From: Bacteroidota bacterium
GTDB lineage: Bacteria; Bacteroidota; Bacteroidia; AKYH767-A; OLB10
NCBI GenBank assembly: GCA_016713925.1
Contig: JADJOH010000007.1
Location: 855,501 to 919,500 of the forward strand
Direction: 5' to 3'
Length of the DNA stretch: 64,000 bases
Position 1 is the first letter of the stretch. Each line of letters begins with the position of its first letter. The notes beneath the pieces are model-generated. The model worked only from the letters and a program-made list of their open reading frames with translations, made no database searches and was not told where the DNA came from. Positions 38,099 to 48,468 of the stretch are shown here, one piece after another. Position numbers and translations under genes: made by a program.

Positions 38099-39883
38099 TT
38101 ATTTGATGGTAACTCTTTCAGAATAGCTGAAATCAGTACCGTCAACCTTAACAATGTATAATCCCTTTGCAAAATTGCTCAGATCGATTTGAGTATTAAT
38201 ATCACTCATGCGACTGTTGTAAATTTCTTTTCCAAGAATATTTATTACACGAATAGTAGCATTTTCAAATTTCATCACGCGTAAATTAACAACTCCATTA
38301 CTCGGATTTGGGAAAATACTCACACCACCCGGATTTGCATTTTCATTGATTGCCGTTGCAATAGATAAATTGATAAGATCAACACGTAAAGAACTTGAAC
38401 CTACAACAGGACTAGGGTTAGGTACAAATGCATGGAAAGCCACATAATAAACACCACTGGTTCCCACCGTTACGGTATTTACCGAATTGTGATAAATCGA
38501 GTCGATAACTTCTGTTGCAATTAATTGTGTGGAAGAGCTAGGATCCTGGGCAGTTGCTAACTTAACTTCCAGACTGCAAGGAGCCTGCAAATCAAATTGG
38601 CGATACCAATAATCCAATGTGTAATTGACGCCGGCTTGTAAATCAAAGCAACCTGTCCAAACCCAATCGTCATCATAATCCCCACTTCCTGCTTTACGCA
38701 AACAATCAGTACCACTGTAGGCCAAAGCATTTACAAGTGCCCAGCTTACACCATCTCCATTTGCATCATTTACCAGCCATTGACTTAGGTCTTCACCAAC
38801 TTCAAAGTCCATCACATAAGGGGTAGCGAGATTATTTGCACTGAAACTTTCTACTTGAATGCTAGACGCGTCATTAGCAGTAGTTGTATCGCCGGTTAAA
38901 GCGGTGGAAGCATTAATGGTATAAATTCCCGCAACAGATAGATCTGCAGTTGCAGTAAATGTATAATCAAGTGTAGCATTAGAAGCTATAGGGCCTGCAA
39001 CAGTTTCTGTTATAGGGGTTCCTCCATTAATGCTATAACTTACAGGAACATTAGAGATAGAAGCACCACCAAAATTCCTAACCGTTACAGTAATAGGCGT
39101 AGTAGCTGATAAAGCACAACCACTTTCAGTTCCAACAATTGCAATTGCCCCTGCATCAGCAGCAACAGGTTCATAAACAGTAACATCATCAATGATCCAT
39201 ACCCAATCATAATTTCCGGTCCATTTGAAACGGATAAATACTGTAGCCTGGTTACCAGCAACTGTGCTGATATCTACCACAACATTTCTTGGGTTAGGTG
39301 AACTTTGATTTTGACCCAGACCGGTTTCTGCATTGTAAACATCCGTCCAGGTAGTACCATCATTGCTCACTGATACTAATCCGACACCAGTCTGATATTG
39401 GACAAAAACTTCATTGAAAGATAAAAATACAACCGGGTTGGTGGAGCAATTAATTGCCGGAGTTTTTAAATCAGAATCTTCCGGGCCGCTAGTTGCACTG
39501 GGAGGACCACCAATATCACTATCAAATAACATGAATCCATTGGACGCTGTAGTATTTGTAGGAGATAAAGTGACGGGCGTTCCTAATGCTGTAGGACTAT
39601 TAACTGAACCGGTAGTAGAATAGGTCCAGATTTCATTAAATGTTGCAGTTACATCAGTAACAGTCCACGTAGAAGGTAAACCTGCAGCAAAATCTTCAGA
39701 GAAGATAACAGCCGCAACTCCGGGCGTTACATTCTTCGTGGAAGAAAGTTTTAATAGAGCTGATTGCTCTATTGCAGGAGCGGAATTGTATTTACTTCTG
39801 ACCGTTCGTGATTCAGAATCTTGCTGGGCGCTCACTTGTATCGTAAGTACTCCGGCAAGTAGGAGTAATAGTTGTTTTTTCAT
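38099..39883 (-). CDS. Secreted protein with MAM/choice-of-anchor-like domains and T9SS sorting domain
   Basis: 594 residues: signal peptide (ends VSAQ), a jelly-roll MAM/choice-of-anchor J-like domain (SEDFAAGLPSTWTVTD to WIIDDVTVYE, ~60-230), a CARDB-like beta domain (ATTPITVTVRNFG, ~260-345), a second jelly-roll (~355-505) and a type A C-terminal sorting domain (GVSIFPNPSNGVVNLRV to ERVTIK). Exported by the type IX system and probably attached to the surface. No catalytic motif is visible; adhesion or matrix binding is a guess. Confidence 0.88.
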   Translation of the reverse strand: MKKQLLLLLAGVLTIQVSAQQDSESRTVRSKYNSAPAIEQSALLKLSSTKNVTPGVAAVIFSEDFAAGLPSTWTVTDVTATFNEIWTYSTTGSVNSPTALGTPVTLSPTNTTASNGFMLFDSDIGGPPSATSGPEDSDLKTPAINCSTNPVVFLSFNEVFVQYQTGVGLVSVSNDGTTWTDVYNAETGLGQNQSSPNPRNVVVDISTVAGNQATVFIRFKWTGNYDWVWIIDDVTVYEPVAADAGAIAIVGTESGCALSATTPITVTVRNFGGASISNVPVSYSINGGTPITETVAGPIASNATLDYTFTATADLSVAGIYTINASTALTGDTTTANDASSIQVESFSANNLATPYVMDFEVGEDLSQWLVNDANGDGVSWALVNALAYSGTDCLRKAGSGDYDDDWVWTGCFDLQAGVNYTLDYWYRQFDLQAPCSLEVKLATAQDPSSSTQLIATEVIDSIYHNSVNTVTVGTSGVYYVAFHAFVPNPSPVVGSSSLRVDLINLSIATAINENANPGGVSIFPNPSNGVVNLRVMKFENATIRVINILGKEIYNSRMSDINTQIDLSNFAKGLYIVKVDGTDFSYSERVTIK

Positions 39884-39912
39884 TTTTAAATCTGGTGTTT
39901 TAGTGTTTTATA

Positions 39913-40338
39913 TTATTCAGTTATTTCCTCTTTGACCACAAATACAATATTGGGAAGTTTTATTTCTGTACCCGATGCGTCCTTGCCCAATACTTCTTTC
40001 AGAAATATAGTGTCTCCCTTTTTCATTTGATCAATAGCTTTTCTTGCAAGAATCGGAATGCCATTATTTGCAAGACCATATTCCTTTGTTTGTAAAGGAT
40101 TCATAGTGATCATGGTGAAAAGAAACTGATTCAGTTGATAGATTTTCCCATCGTTACAAACCACTTTTAATGGTAAGTTATCCGCCCATTCCTGAGCTTC
40201 CTTTAATGTAACTTTTGTGGATCCGGCTGAATCGGTGGGTACTGCACAAAGCTTTAACTTAGGTGATTGAGCCATAGCGATTTGTTGGCCAATAGCCATG
40301 TGTAGCACAAGGGTGGTAAGAATAATTATCAATCTCAT
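39913..40338 (-). CDS. Small secreted protein resembling the GldM C-terminal domain
   Basis: 141 residues with a signal peptide (ends AMAQ, ~24). The rest contains GIPILARKAIDQMKKGDTIF (~93) and LPNIVFVVKE at the end. This matches the pattern of the last periplasmic domain of the gliding/T9SS motor protein GldM (helix, KxGDxhhhxxhxxxxxxGxxhxLPxIhFxhK). It lacks GldM's membrane helix and other domains. It lies 30 bp upstream of a T9SS substrate on the same strand. The link to GldM is my pattern reading, not a search result. Confidence 0.6.
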   Translation of the reverse strand: MRLIIILTTLVLHMAIGQQIAMAQSPKLKLCAVPTDSAGSTKVTLKEAQEWADNLPLKVVCNDGKIYQLNQFLFTMITMNPLQTKEYGLANNGIPILARKAIDQMKKGDTIFLKEVLGKDASGTEIKLPNIVFVVKEEITE

Positions 40339-40360
40339 TTAGTTGAAGTTAAGAATTCTT

Positions 40361-40368
40361 CAAATTTA
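40361..40368 (-). promoter_or_regulatory. Putative -7 box of the GldM-C-like gene and T9SS substrate
   Basis: TAAATTTG on the minus strand matches TAnnTTTG exactly, 22 bp upstream of the ATG. Confidence 0.45.
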
Positions 40369-40448
40369 GGTATATTATTTGGCATTTTCATAGCCTGATT
40401 TGAAACATTTTTAACATACAACCGTAAAATTCAGGCTATCCATTTGAA

Positions 40449-43340
40449 ATGTTGAGTAAATACCTTGTCAATATGCGTTTAATATGTTCATTAAGGGTAT
40501 TTATCCTGCTTTTATTAATTAATGCAAATACTGTTAAAGCGCAGGTAAAAAAGGATTCGCTTGAAAATATTTTATGGAATTCAATTACCCTTGACACTAA
40601 CCGCGTTTTGATTCATGAGAAGCTTGCCTATCATTACAGATTTATTAGTCCGGATACTGCTCTCTATCACGCCACTCTTGCAAATGATTTATCCCAAAAA
40701 GCTGAAGTATACTTATGGATTAATTTATAGTTTGAATCATCTTGGGGTTTACTATCAGAATAGGGGGCAGTACAATCAGGCTATGTCTTACTACAATGAG
40801 ATGCTTGAATTTTTTTCCAAAGATTGCCCGCCGAGGATATTTAAGGCAATAGCATTGGCCATTAATAATATTGGAATGGTGCATTTTGAGAAAGAGGAAT
40901 TTGATGAGGCCGAGTATTATTTTCAAAATGCTTTGAAAATAGATAGATACCTGCACTATCCTAAGGGTATAGCACGGGAATTGGGAAACCTTGGTAAACT
41001 TAAAATTGCACAGGGAAATAGTGATAGCGCACTGGTTTGTCTAAGACAATCACTTGACTATGAAAAATCAATTCATCATACCATCGGTATGCTGGAGACG
41101 ATGGTAGATATTGGTAAAGTATATTACCAGCAAAAACAATATCAGGAAGCTAAGATGATATTGTACGAAGCTTCCAATTTGAACAAAGAGTGCTACCTGA
41201 AAGCAAATGTTTGGATAGATCAGCTATTGAGTGAGATTTATTTTGAAGAAGGCGATTTTGATTCGGCATTGCAGCTCGCAAGAAGAGCACTTCAAAATGC
41301 AAAAGTTCTCCAGGATAAAATGTTGTCGGTAAGCTTAGCTCAAGACCTTTCAGAAATTTACAGTCGTAAGGGAATGTATTTTGAAGCCTATTCATTTTAG
41401 ATACCGTGAACATTCTATCCAATAATTTGCAAAAAGAAACAGCAGATTGGCAACGGGCGGATATGATGGCAGGCTTTGAAAGTGACAAGAAAAGAAAGGA
41501 AATAAAAATTTTGCAGGAAAACCGGGATAAGATGATTTACTATAATTCCAGGTTAATTAGTATGAGGAATGGTTTGGTTCTGTCCCTTTGTTTTTGTTTG
41601 GTATTGGGAGGTATTATTTACAAAGCATACAGGGACAAGAGGAATGTGAATAAGGTGCTCATGACTAAGTTTGGAGAAATAAGGTCGAAGAATGCCGATA
41701 TTCAAAATAAGAATCGTGAGATCGGTGAGATCAACTCTTCCTTAATCGCATCGAATATCACGTTAAATAAAAAAGAATTTCAATTGAAAGAAGCACAGCG
41801 AATTGCCGGACTTGGTTCATGGGAATTTGATTTGCAGTTAAAAAAGTTTGCGTATACAGAATATCTGAAAAGTTTGTTTTTTACTGAGGAGGTTGGCGAT
41901 CAGGAAATGAATTTCCGATCCTATCTGAAGCGTATTGATAAAAATGACTGGCCGGCAGTTAAATCTGCATTGAAAAAGGCATTTATAGAAGGGGAAGCCG
42001 CAGAAGTTGAATTTAGTATTACGGATGGAATTGATCAGCAAAAGTACTTTAACGCTCGTGCGGTTCCGATGATGAATGATTCAGGGGAGAGAGTTTTAGT
42101 CGCAGGTACTGTATTCGATAATTCAAAATACAAGAAGGCCGCTTTCAAGCTAATGGAAGCCAAGGAGAATGCAGAAATGGCGAATCAGTCAAAGAGTGTT
42201 TTTCTCGCAAATATGAGCCATGAAATCCGAACTCCATTGAATGGTATTTTAGGATTTACTCAAATTCTTTTAAAGGAGTGTAATGTCCCGCAGCAAAAGG
42301 AATATCTGAAACATATTCAAAATTCCGGTGATAATTTGTTAGTGCTGTTGAATGATATTCTCGACTTCAATAAAATCGAACACGGAAAATTAGATATTGA
42401 AGCTACCAATTTTCAGCTAAGAGAAATGGTGAATGAGGCGATAGTTCCCTATCTGCTTCAGGCGAAGGAGAAAGGGCTTGATGTAAAAGTGCATTGTACT
42501 CCTGAAATTCCTGCTAATGTATTGGGGGATCCTTATCGCACCCGGCAGCTATTAATAAATTACTTGTCCAATGCACTGAAGTTCACAAAGACAGGTTATG
42601 TAATGGTCGATATTTCCTTAGATGAGATCAGCGTGCCGGATGGAAATGATCTCACTATTAGATTTACAGTATCTGATACAGGCATTGGAATTCCTGAAGA
42701 TAAGCAGGAAAATATTTTCAAAGCATTTACTCAAGCAGATAGTTCTACCACCCGCAAGTACGGTGGCACAGGATTGGGATTGGCAATTAATAATGAATTG
42801 GCAAAACTAATGGGTGGGACATCCGGAGTACATAGTCCGGGACGTCTTTCTATGAATGGCAACCCCGGTTCTGATTTTTGGTTCACTATTAAAGTGAAGA
42901 GAGGGCATTATACTGCCAAAGCACCGACACTCAATCATAGTAATGATGGTGTATTCGAGAGTAAATTAAATATCCTTGTTGCAGAGGATAATGTGATCAA
43001 TCAACTTCTGATAAGAAAAGTGCTGGAGTCGATGAACTGTGAGGTGACCCTGGTTGAAAATGGAAAGTTAGCTGTGGAAGCGTTGACTCTAAAATCATAT
43101 GATGCCCTGTTGATGGACATTCAGATGCCTGTGATGGACGGTCATCAGGCCGCTATGGTGATTCGTCAGTCGGGAAATATATCCATCCCAATTATTGGGG
43201 TTTCCGCAAATGTTTTTAAAGAGGATATTGAAAAAAGTTTGATGTCGGGAATGGATGCACACTTAGGAAAACCATTTACAGCAAAAGAATTGTTTCAGGT
43301 ATTAAAAGATAAAATTCGTCTCAGAAGAGCAACTACTTAG
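40449..43340 (+). CDS. TPR-containing hybrid sensor histidine kinase, two frameshifts
   Basis: Order: signal peptide (MRLICSLRVFILLLLINA, from ATG 40473), periplasmic TPR repeats (~40700-41400), one transmembrane helix (GLVLSLCFCLVLGGIIY), a coiled coil, a PAS-like domain (IAGLGSWEFDL), HisKA with H-box SHEIRTPLNG, HATPase with DTGIGIP and GGTGLGL, and a receiver domain with LLMDIQMPVMDG and GKPFT. The frame breaks at ~40697 and ~41398, both repaired by a one-base change. No output response regulator gene adjoins it. The signal is unknown. All phosphotransfer residues are intact. Confidence 0.87.
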
Positions 43341-43827
43341 TCACATTTTCAGAATATAATGAGGCCATTTTAATTGCAGTGATTCCGGCTTCAAATCCTT
43401 TATTGCCATATTTACCACCTGCTCTCTCTTTTGCCTGATCTAAAGTGTCCGTAGTCAACACTCCGAAAATGACAGGTTTATTGTATTTGATAGTCAGCTC
43501 CGTTAATCCTAACGCGACCGCCTGACAAATAAAATCAAAATGTCTGGTTTCTCCCTGAATAACGCAACCCAAACAAATGATAGCATCAAATTTTTCGGAG
43601 GGAAGAAGTAGGGATGCACCCGCAGTTAATTCAAAACTCCCGGGAACATTGATCACGGTTATTTTATCAGCTAATACTCCTCCACGTGTTAATGCATCCT
43701 GAGCCCCGGCTAAAAGTGCTTCGGTTATTTCTGAATTCCACTCAGCAACGACAATGCCGAACTGATAGGGTCCGGCATTGGGTAAATCTTGAGGTAAAAA
43801 GGAAAGTGATTGGTGTGCTGAAGACAT
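43333..43827 (-). CDS. ribH: 6,7-dimethyl-8-ribityllumazine synthase
   Basis: The penultimate step of riboflavin synthesis. 164 residues with GIVVAEWNSEITEAL (~24), VPGSFELTAGA (~60), CLGCVIQGETRHFDFI (~85, catalytic histidine) and VIFGVLTTDTLDQAKERAGG. It follows the TPR gene directly; the other rib gene of the window is ribD at 51.3 kb. Confidence 0.96.
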   Translation of the reverse strand: MSSAHQSLSFLPQDLPNAGPYQFGIVVAEWNSEITEALLAGAQDALTRGGVLADKITVINVPGSFELTAGASLLLPSEKFDAIICLGCVIQGETRHFDFICQAVALGLTELTIKYNKPVIFGVLTTDTLDQAKERAGGKYGNKGFEAGITAIKMASLYSENVTK

Positions 43828-44517
43828 TTATTCTGCCGGATTAATTCCTCCTAAAGCACTTGCTCTGCCAATATATTTATCAATATCTCTTGCTTCAGAG
43901 CTTAAAGGATAATCTTGTTTGATCTGATTGTAAATTTCAATGGCAGAAGCATAATCCTTCTTCTGCTCATTCACGAATCCCATTCTCATGAGGAAGAGTG
44001 GCTTGCTGAAATTATTTTCATCCCAATCTGCAGCTTTCTTGTAAAAAGAGAGTGCTTCATCCAGTTGATTTAATTCAACATATGCTCCGGCAATTCCACC
44101 AAGCGCCAATGCACCGGTGATATCATCTTCTGCATCGTAATTTTTTAATGTTTCAATCGCATTTTCATATTCACCTTTTTGCAAGAGACTCATGCCAAGG
44201 TAATATTGAGCAAGATTTCCGGAAGGAGCTGAACTGTAGTTTTCAACGATTTCCTGAAAGCCGGGATAGGAGCCATCTCCATTTATAGCGAGTGCGAAAC
44301 TGTCTTGCGCAAAATATTGTTCAGCAAAGAACATGTCATTCCGAGCATTTTCTTCCTGTGGCTTTACAATAAATTGATTGTATCCAAAGTAAGCAAGTAT
44401 TACCGCAACGATTACGCCGCCAATAATGCTTAAACTTTTCTTGTTTTCATGAACGTACGCTTCTGCTTTATCTATGCTTTCAGCGATTTCAATACCTTGT
44501 TTTTTCTCTTCCGACAT
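43828..44517 (-). CDS. Tetratricopeptide membrane protein
   Basis: 229 residues: a short cytosolic N-terminus, one transmembrane helix (~32-47, IIGGVIVAVILAYFGYNQFI) and a periplasmic array of TPR units (~65-215). The layout is that of YfgM-like proteins, which bind the Sec translocon in E. coli; that role is only inferred here. It is cotranscribed with ribH (1-bp gap). Confidence 0.82.
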   Translation of the reverse strand: MSEEKKQGIEIAESIDKAEAYVHENKKSLSIIGGVIVAVILAYFGYNQFIVKPQEENARNDMFFAEQYFAQDSFALAINGDGSYPGFQEIVENYSSAPSGNLAQYYLGMSLLQKGEYENAIETLKNYDAEDDITGALALGGIAGAYVELNQLDEALSFYKKAADWDENNFSKPLFLMRMGFVNEQKKDYASAIEIYNQIKQDYPLSSEARDIDKYIGRASALGGINPAE

Positions 44518-44547
44518 GGACTTTGAAGAAATTTAATTTTCAGATTG

Positions 44548-44555
44548 CAAAGATA
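44548..44555 (-). promoter_or_regulatory. Putative -7 box of the TPR-ribH pair
   Basis: TATCTTTG on the minus strand matches TAnnTTTG exactly, 30 bp before the ATG. Confidence 0.5.
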
Positions 44556-44605
44556 TAAGAAATATACATCCGTGGAAAGGAGGAAATTACAAGGTTGTTT
44601 TTCTT

Positions 44606-45067
44606 TTAACTATTATTAGTCAATAGTTTATGAGCAATATTTTCACAGGCCGTATCAATCAGGTCAAAAACCTTCCGGAAATCTTCTGCCTCACCGTACC
44701 AGGGATCAGGCACATCGCGGTCACCCATACCGGCATATTTTAGAAAGAGTTGTACCTTATTTTGGGATTCCGGAGGCGCTATTTTTATTAAATCGTGGTA
44801 AACACTACTGTCCATAGCAAGGACTAAATCAAAGCGTTTAAAGTCGTCGATATGGATTTTCCGGGCTCTTTGATGATCTATCGCAATATCATGCTTTGCA
44901 GCGATTGTAATCGATCGCTGATCAGGAGATTCTCCAGAATGCCATCCACCGGTACCCGCTGAATCCACGAAGTAGTTTTTTCCGGCTTTCCGGAGTTTCT
45001 CTATCATTATTCCTTCTGCCAGCGGGGACCTGCAAATATTGCCAAGGCAAACCATTAGAATATTCAT
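44606..45067 (-). CDS. Low molecular weight protein-tyrosine phosphatase
   Basis: 153 residues with the N-terminal catalytic loop VCLGNICRSPLAEG (C-x5-R) and the general acid in VPDPWYG (~116). Cytosolic; it may reverse tyrosine phosphorylation by a BY-kinase, which is not in the window. It lies 67 bp downstream of dnaA on the same strand, a common Bacteroidota neighbourhood. Confidence 0.93.
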   Translation of the reverse strand: MNILMVCLGNICRSPLAEGIMIEKLRKAGKNYFVDSAGTGGWHSGESPDQRSITIAAKHDIAIDHQRARKIHIDDFKRFDLVLAMDSSVYHDLIKIAPPESQNKVQLFLKYAGMGDRDVPDPWYGEAEDFRKVFDLIDTACENIAHKLLTNNS

Positions 45068-45134
45068 GCGATGGATTTAAATGAAAGAAGTCCTGAGGGG
45101 ATGTCAGGACTTCTTAATATTAGGTGTTACTTGT

Positions 45135-46607
45135 TTATCGGGAGAGATTAATTCTTTTCTGAAGATCAACAACCTGCGCTTTGAACTTTTTATCAGTATC
45201 AATGAGGTTGTTTACCGTTCTGCAGGCGTGAAGCACGGTAGCATGGTCTTTACCACCGCAATGCATTCCAATATTGGAAAGAGAAGATTTGGTAAATTGC
45301 TTACTGAAATACATCGCCAACTGACGGGCCTGAACGACTTCTCGTTTACGTGTTTTTGATTTCAGGACTTCAAGAGGAAGTTCGAAATAATCACATACGA
45401 TTTTCTGAATATAATCGATGGAAATTTCGTGGACAGTATTTTTTACAAACTTGTCAATCATTTGCTTGGCAAGTTCAATGGTAATCGGCTTCTTATTGAG
45501 TGAAGCCTGAGCGATAATCGAAATCAAAGCACCTTCCAGTTCACGTATATTATTAGTGATGCTCAGTGCAATATATTCGGTAATCTCATTGGATAGTTCA
45601 ATACCATCCACATACATTTTCTTCTTTAAAATCGCAATGCGGGTTTCCAGATCCGGAATCTGAAGATCAGCTGCAAGACCCCATTTAAAGCGAGAAAGCA
45701 GGCGTTGCTCCATCCCTTGTAAATCTACAGGAGGCTTATCGCAAGTAAGAATAATTTGTTTGTTGTTTTGATGTAAATGATTGAAAATATGGAAGAATAC
45801 ATCCTGTGTTTTTTCCTTTCCCGCAAAGAACTGAATATCATCAATGATCAGCACATCCATCATCTGATAAAAATGAACGAAGTCATTCTGACTGTTATTC
45901 TTCACAGAATCAACAAACTGATGCATGAACTTTTCACTCGGAACATACAGCACCGTTTGACCGGGAAAATTGTTTTTTATCTCGATACCAATCGCGTGGG
46001 CAAGATGTGTTTTACCAAGTCCTACACCACCATATATAAGGAGTGGATTAAAAGAAGTACCACCCGGCTTCTGCGCTACTGCATAACCTGCTGATCTTGC
46101 GAGTCTGTTGCAATCACCTTCTACCAGATTTTCAAAGGAGTAATTGGAATTGAGTTGAGAATCAATATCAATCTTTTTCAGACCGGGAATGATGAATGGA
46201 TTTCTGATTCCACCACTGATTTGCTGAGGAATAGTTACAGAAGGATTCTTTAAACCATTGTTGCCCTTGGCAGGAATCTTAACCGTGTAAGGTTTAGTGT
46301 TTTGAGAGGAGGTTTCCATCAAAATAGAATACTCCAACCGGCCTTCAGGACCTAATTCCCTCTTCACTGTTTTTCGCAGTAAGCCAATGTAATGCTCTTC
46401 CAGCCATTCATATACAAATTGGCTGGGTACTTCAATGGTTAAAGTATTCTGATCGAGCTTGACCGCCTTAATGGGTTCAAACCAGGTCTTAAAATTTTGT
46501 GGATTTACATTGTCTTTTATTAATTTCAAACAGTTTTCCCATATCTGGTCACTTGATTTTTCTTTAATTACAGAATCCTTTTCTTTTTGCATACCTGCAG
46601 AAGGCAT
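45135..46607 (-). CDS. dnaA: Chromosomal replication initiator DnaA
   Basis: 490 residues. Domain I (WENCLKLIKDN...FKTWFEPI) at ~25-100, a variable linker, and AAA+ domain III with Walker A YGGVGLGKTHLAHAIG (~195), Walker B VLIIDDIQFF and the LLSRFKWGL arginine region. Domain IV has the helix-turn-helix and signature SLSNIGMHCGGKDHATVLHA. Intact. I see no cluster of DnaA boxes in the ~90 bp upstream, so an origin here is not supported. Confidence 0.97.
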   Translation of the reverse strand: MPSAGMQKEKDSVIKEKSSDQIWENCLKLIKDNVNPQNFKTWFEPIKAVKLDQNTLTIEVPSQFVYEWLEEHYIGLLRKTVKRELGPEGRLEYSILMETSSQNTKPYTVKIPAKGNNGLKNPSVTIPQQISGGIRNPFIIPGLKKIDIDSQLNSNYSFENLVEGDCNRLARSAGYAVAQKPGGTSFNPLLIYGGVGLGKTHLAHAIGIEIKNNFPGQTVLYVPSEKFMHQFVDSVKNNSQNDFVHFYQMMDVLIIDDIQFFAGKEKTQDVFFHIFNHLHQNNKQIILTCDKPPVDLQGMEQRLLSRFKWGLAADLQIPDLETRIAILKKKMYVDGIELSNEITEYIALSITNNIRELEGALISIIAQASLNKKPITIELAKQMIDKFVKNTVHEISIDYIQKIVCDYFELPLEVLKSKTRKREVVQARQLAMYFSKQFTKSSLSNIGMHCGGKDHATVLHACRTVNNLIDTDKKFKAQVVDLQKRINLSR

Positions 46608-46698
46608 TTGAAATAAGTGAATGAATTGATGAATTGTAATCGTACTGAAATTGTACTCGGCAAATATTGTCTAAAAAGATTTTAAAAAAAAATTTATT

Positions 46699-47643
46699 TC
46701 ATATTGACTTTTTAGAAATTTTTACTGTAGAGGAAGTATGCGTGATTTTTTGACCCTTCTCCCCAAACAAAAAGTCAATTCTTCCCATTCGTATACCTCC
46801 CCAGCCGGTTTGTGCAATCAGCACGTTTTTTTGTTCGGTATTTTTTACTATAGCAGGAGAATCAAGAAAGGTATGGGTATGTCCACCCAGAATTAAATCA
46901 ATATTTTTTGTGTTCATGGCTAGGGATTCATCACTAATTTTTGTATGGTCATATTTGTAACCCAGGTGGGAAAGACAAATGACAAGATCGCAGTTGAGGT
47001 TTTTTTTCAAATGGTGGGCGGTGGAGTTGGCTGAGGGAACAGGGTCTGTGAAGATAATGTTTTTTGTAAGACGTTCTTCAACAAGTCCTTTAAGTTCTAT
47101 TCCCAGGCCGAAGACTCCCACTTTGATTCCGACCCTCTCAAATATACGAAATTTTTCTACTTTTCCGTCTAAGGGTGTATTTTCGAAAATATAATTTGAA
47201 TTGATAAATGGAAAATTGGCATGCGGCATTTGCTTTACCAGCCCTTCCACGCCATTATCGAAATCATGATTCCCAAATGTAGCAGCATCATATTTCATGG
47301 CGCTCATGGCCTTTAATTCCACCTCTCCGCCAAATAGATTAAAATAGGGAGTCCCCTGAAAAATATCTCCACTGTCCAGCAACAGCACCGGATGGCCTTC
47401 GTTTCTTATTTCTTCGATGAGGTTCATCCGTCTGTAAACGCCGCCCATCCCCGGAAATTTCGGATCATTGTCAGGAAATGGATCTATTCGGCTATGCGTA
47501 TCGTTAGTATGTAATACCGTGAGCTTTTTCCACCCCTGAAGGGCCAATACATTCGTGCTGATTCCTCCAATGCCGGCGAGCAGCAATGCCTTTAAAGATT
47601 GACTGAGAAATGTCCTTCTACTGTATCCTGACAAGTCTGCCAT
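46699..47643 (-). CDS. Metallophosphoesterase, 5'-nucleotidase N-terminal domain, Tat-exported
   Basis: 314 residues. The N-terminus YSRRTFLSQSLKALLLAGIG is a twin-arginine signal. The two-metal phosphoesterase motifs follow: LHTNDTHSR, LLDSGDIFQG, TFGNHDFDNG, CLSHLGYKYD and GGHTHTF. It lacks the 5'-nucleotidase C-terminal domain, which the overlapping upstream gene supplies. Together they make a split UshA-like 5'-nucleotidase in the periplasm. Confidence 0.92.
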   Translation of the reverse strand: MADLSGYSRRTFLSQSLKALLLAGIGGISTNVLALQGWKKLTVLHTNDTHSRIDPFPDNDPKFPGMGGVYRRMNLIEEIRNEGHPVLLLDSGDIFQGTPYFNLFGGEVELKAMSAMKYDAATFGNHDFDNGVEGLVKQMPHANFPFINSNYIFENTPLDGKVEKFRIFERVGIKVGVFGLGIELKGLVEERLTKNIIFTDPVPSANSTAHHLKKNLNCDLVICLSHLGYKYDHTKISDESLAMNTKNIDLILGGHTHTFLDSPAIVKNTEQKNVLIAQTGWGGIRMGRIDFLFGEKGQKITHTSSTVKISKKSI

Positions 47644-48388
47644 CTTTTTGAATAATTATAGAATCACCGGTCATTCCGTAATTTTTGAGGTCGAGAAGGA
47701 GCGCTTCCCGTACTTTCAAAGATAGTATTTTTCTTTCAGTAAATTTTTTTAAAACACTGAATCCATCTCCGCCATTTGCCAGATAATCAGATGTTGCAAC
47801 ATGGTAAATTTTTGTGGCAGATAATGCGGTTCCATTTACAGTGATATCCTTTGCACGCTTTCCGTCGATGGAAAACCGAACACCGGAAACAGGTGCTCCT
47901 CCCATGGATGCAATATGTTGCAACACACTATCGGCATCGGTTCCATTCATCGTGAGCACGACCAGTTCATTTTCAAAGGGCATGACCTCATATACATTGC
48001 CAATGGTGATTTTACCCCGGGGCAATGAAGCCCTTAAGCCTCCATGGTTTAGAAAGAGGAAGTCGGGAGTTGGATAATTCTCTTGCTTGCAAATGCGCTC
48101 GACCTGGTGCAGACAAGCATCTGCGCAATAATTTCCAAGCAGTCCTTCCGGTAATTCTTTCACCATAGCCTGCGCAGAAATTGCGAGTATGGTATTCATC
48201 GTCTTTTTCAGACTGTCCGAGTAAGAACTGATAAAACTCATATTTTCGGTGTCAATATGATTATTTGAAGGGTCAGAAAAAATATATTGTTGGTTGGAGG
48301 TGGTGTAGATTAGCTTTTTGGGATGGCATCCTTGAAGTAGTATGCCCACCACAATGTAAAATATATAATGCTGCAAAGACACCTTCAT
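47618..48388 (-). CDS. 5'-nucleotidase C-terminal domain lipoprotein
   Basis: A lipoprotein signal ending in the lipobox LLQGC. The substrate-binding domain of UshA-type 5'-nucleotidases follows: FLFLNHGGLRASLPRGKIT (~110), NVYEVMPFENELV and SDYLANGGDGFSVL. It overlaps the metallophosphoesterase gene by 26 bp, so the two are made together. I start at the second methionine (MKVSLQ), giving a cleaner signal than the upstream MYYCT. Confidence 0.9.
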   Translation of the reverse strand: MKVSLQHYIFYIVVGILLQGCHPKKLIYTTSNQQYIFSDPSNNHIDTENMSFISSYSDSLKKTMNTILAISAQAMVKELPEGLLGNYCADACLHQVERICKQENYPTPDFLFLNHGGLRASLPRGKITIGNVYEVMPFENELVVLTMNGTDADSVLQHIASMGGAPVSGVRFSIDGKRAKDITVNGTALSATKIYHVATSDYLANGGDGFSVLKKFTERKILSLKVREALLLDLKNYGMTGDSIIIQKDGRLVRIQ

Positions 48389-48468
48389 TGTACAATAATA
48401 CAAATTGAAAAGAAAAATTACTATTGGTTTTGCATTTTTATTTTTAGCATCTTCGCTTAAAATTTACT

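Noticed and set aside
46608..46698. Gap upstream of dnaA as a replication origin
   Set aside because: Only 91 bp, AT-rich, with no DnaA boxes visible; in Bacteroidota the origin is not always next to dnaA.
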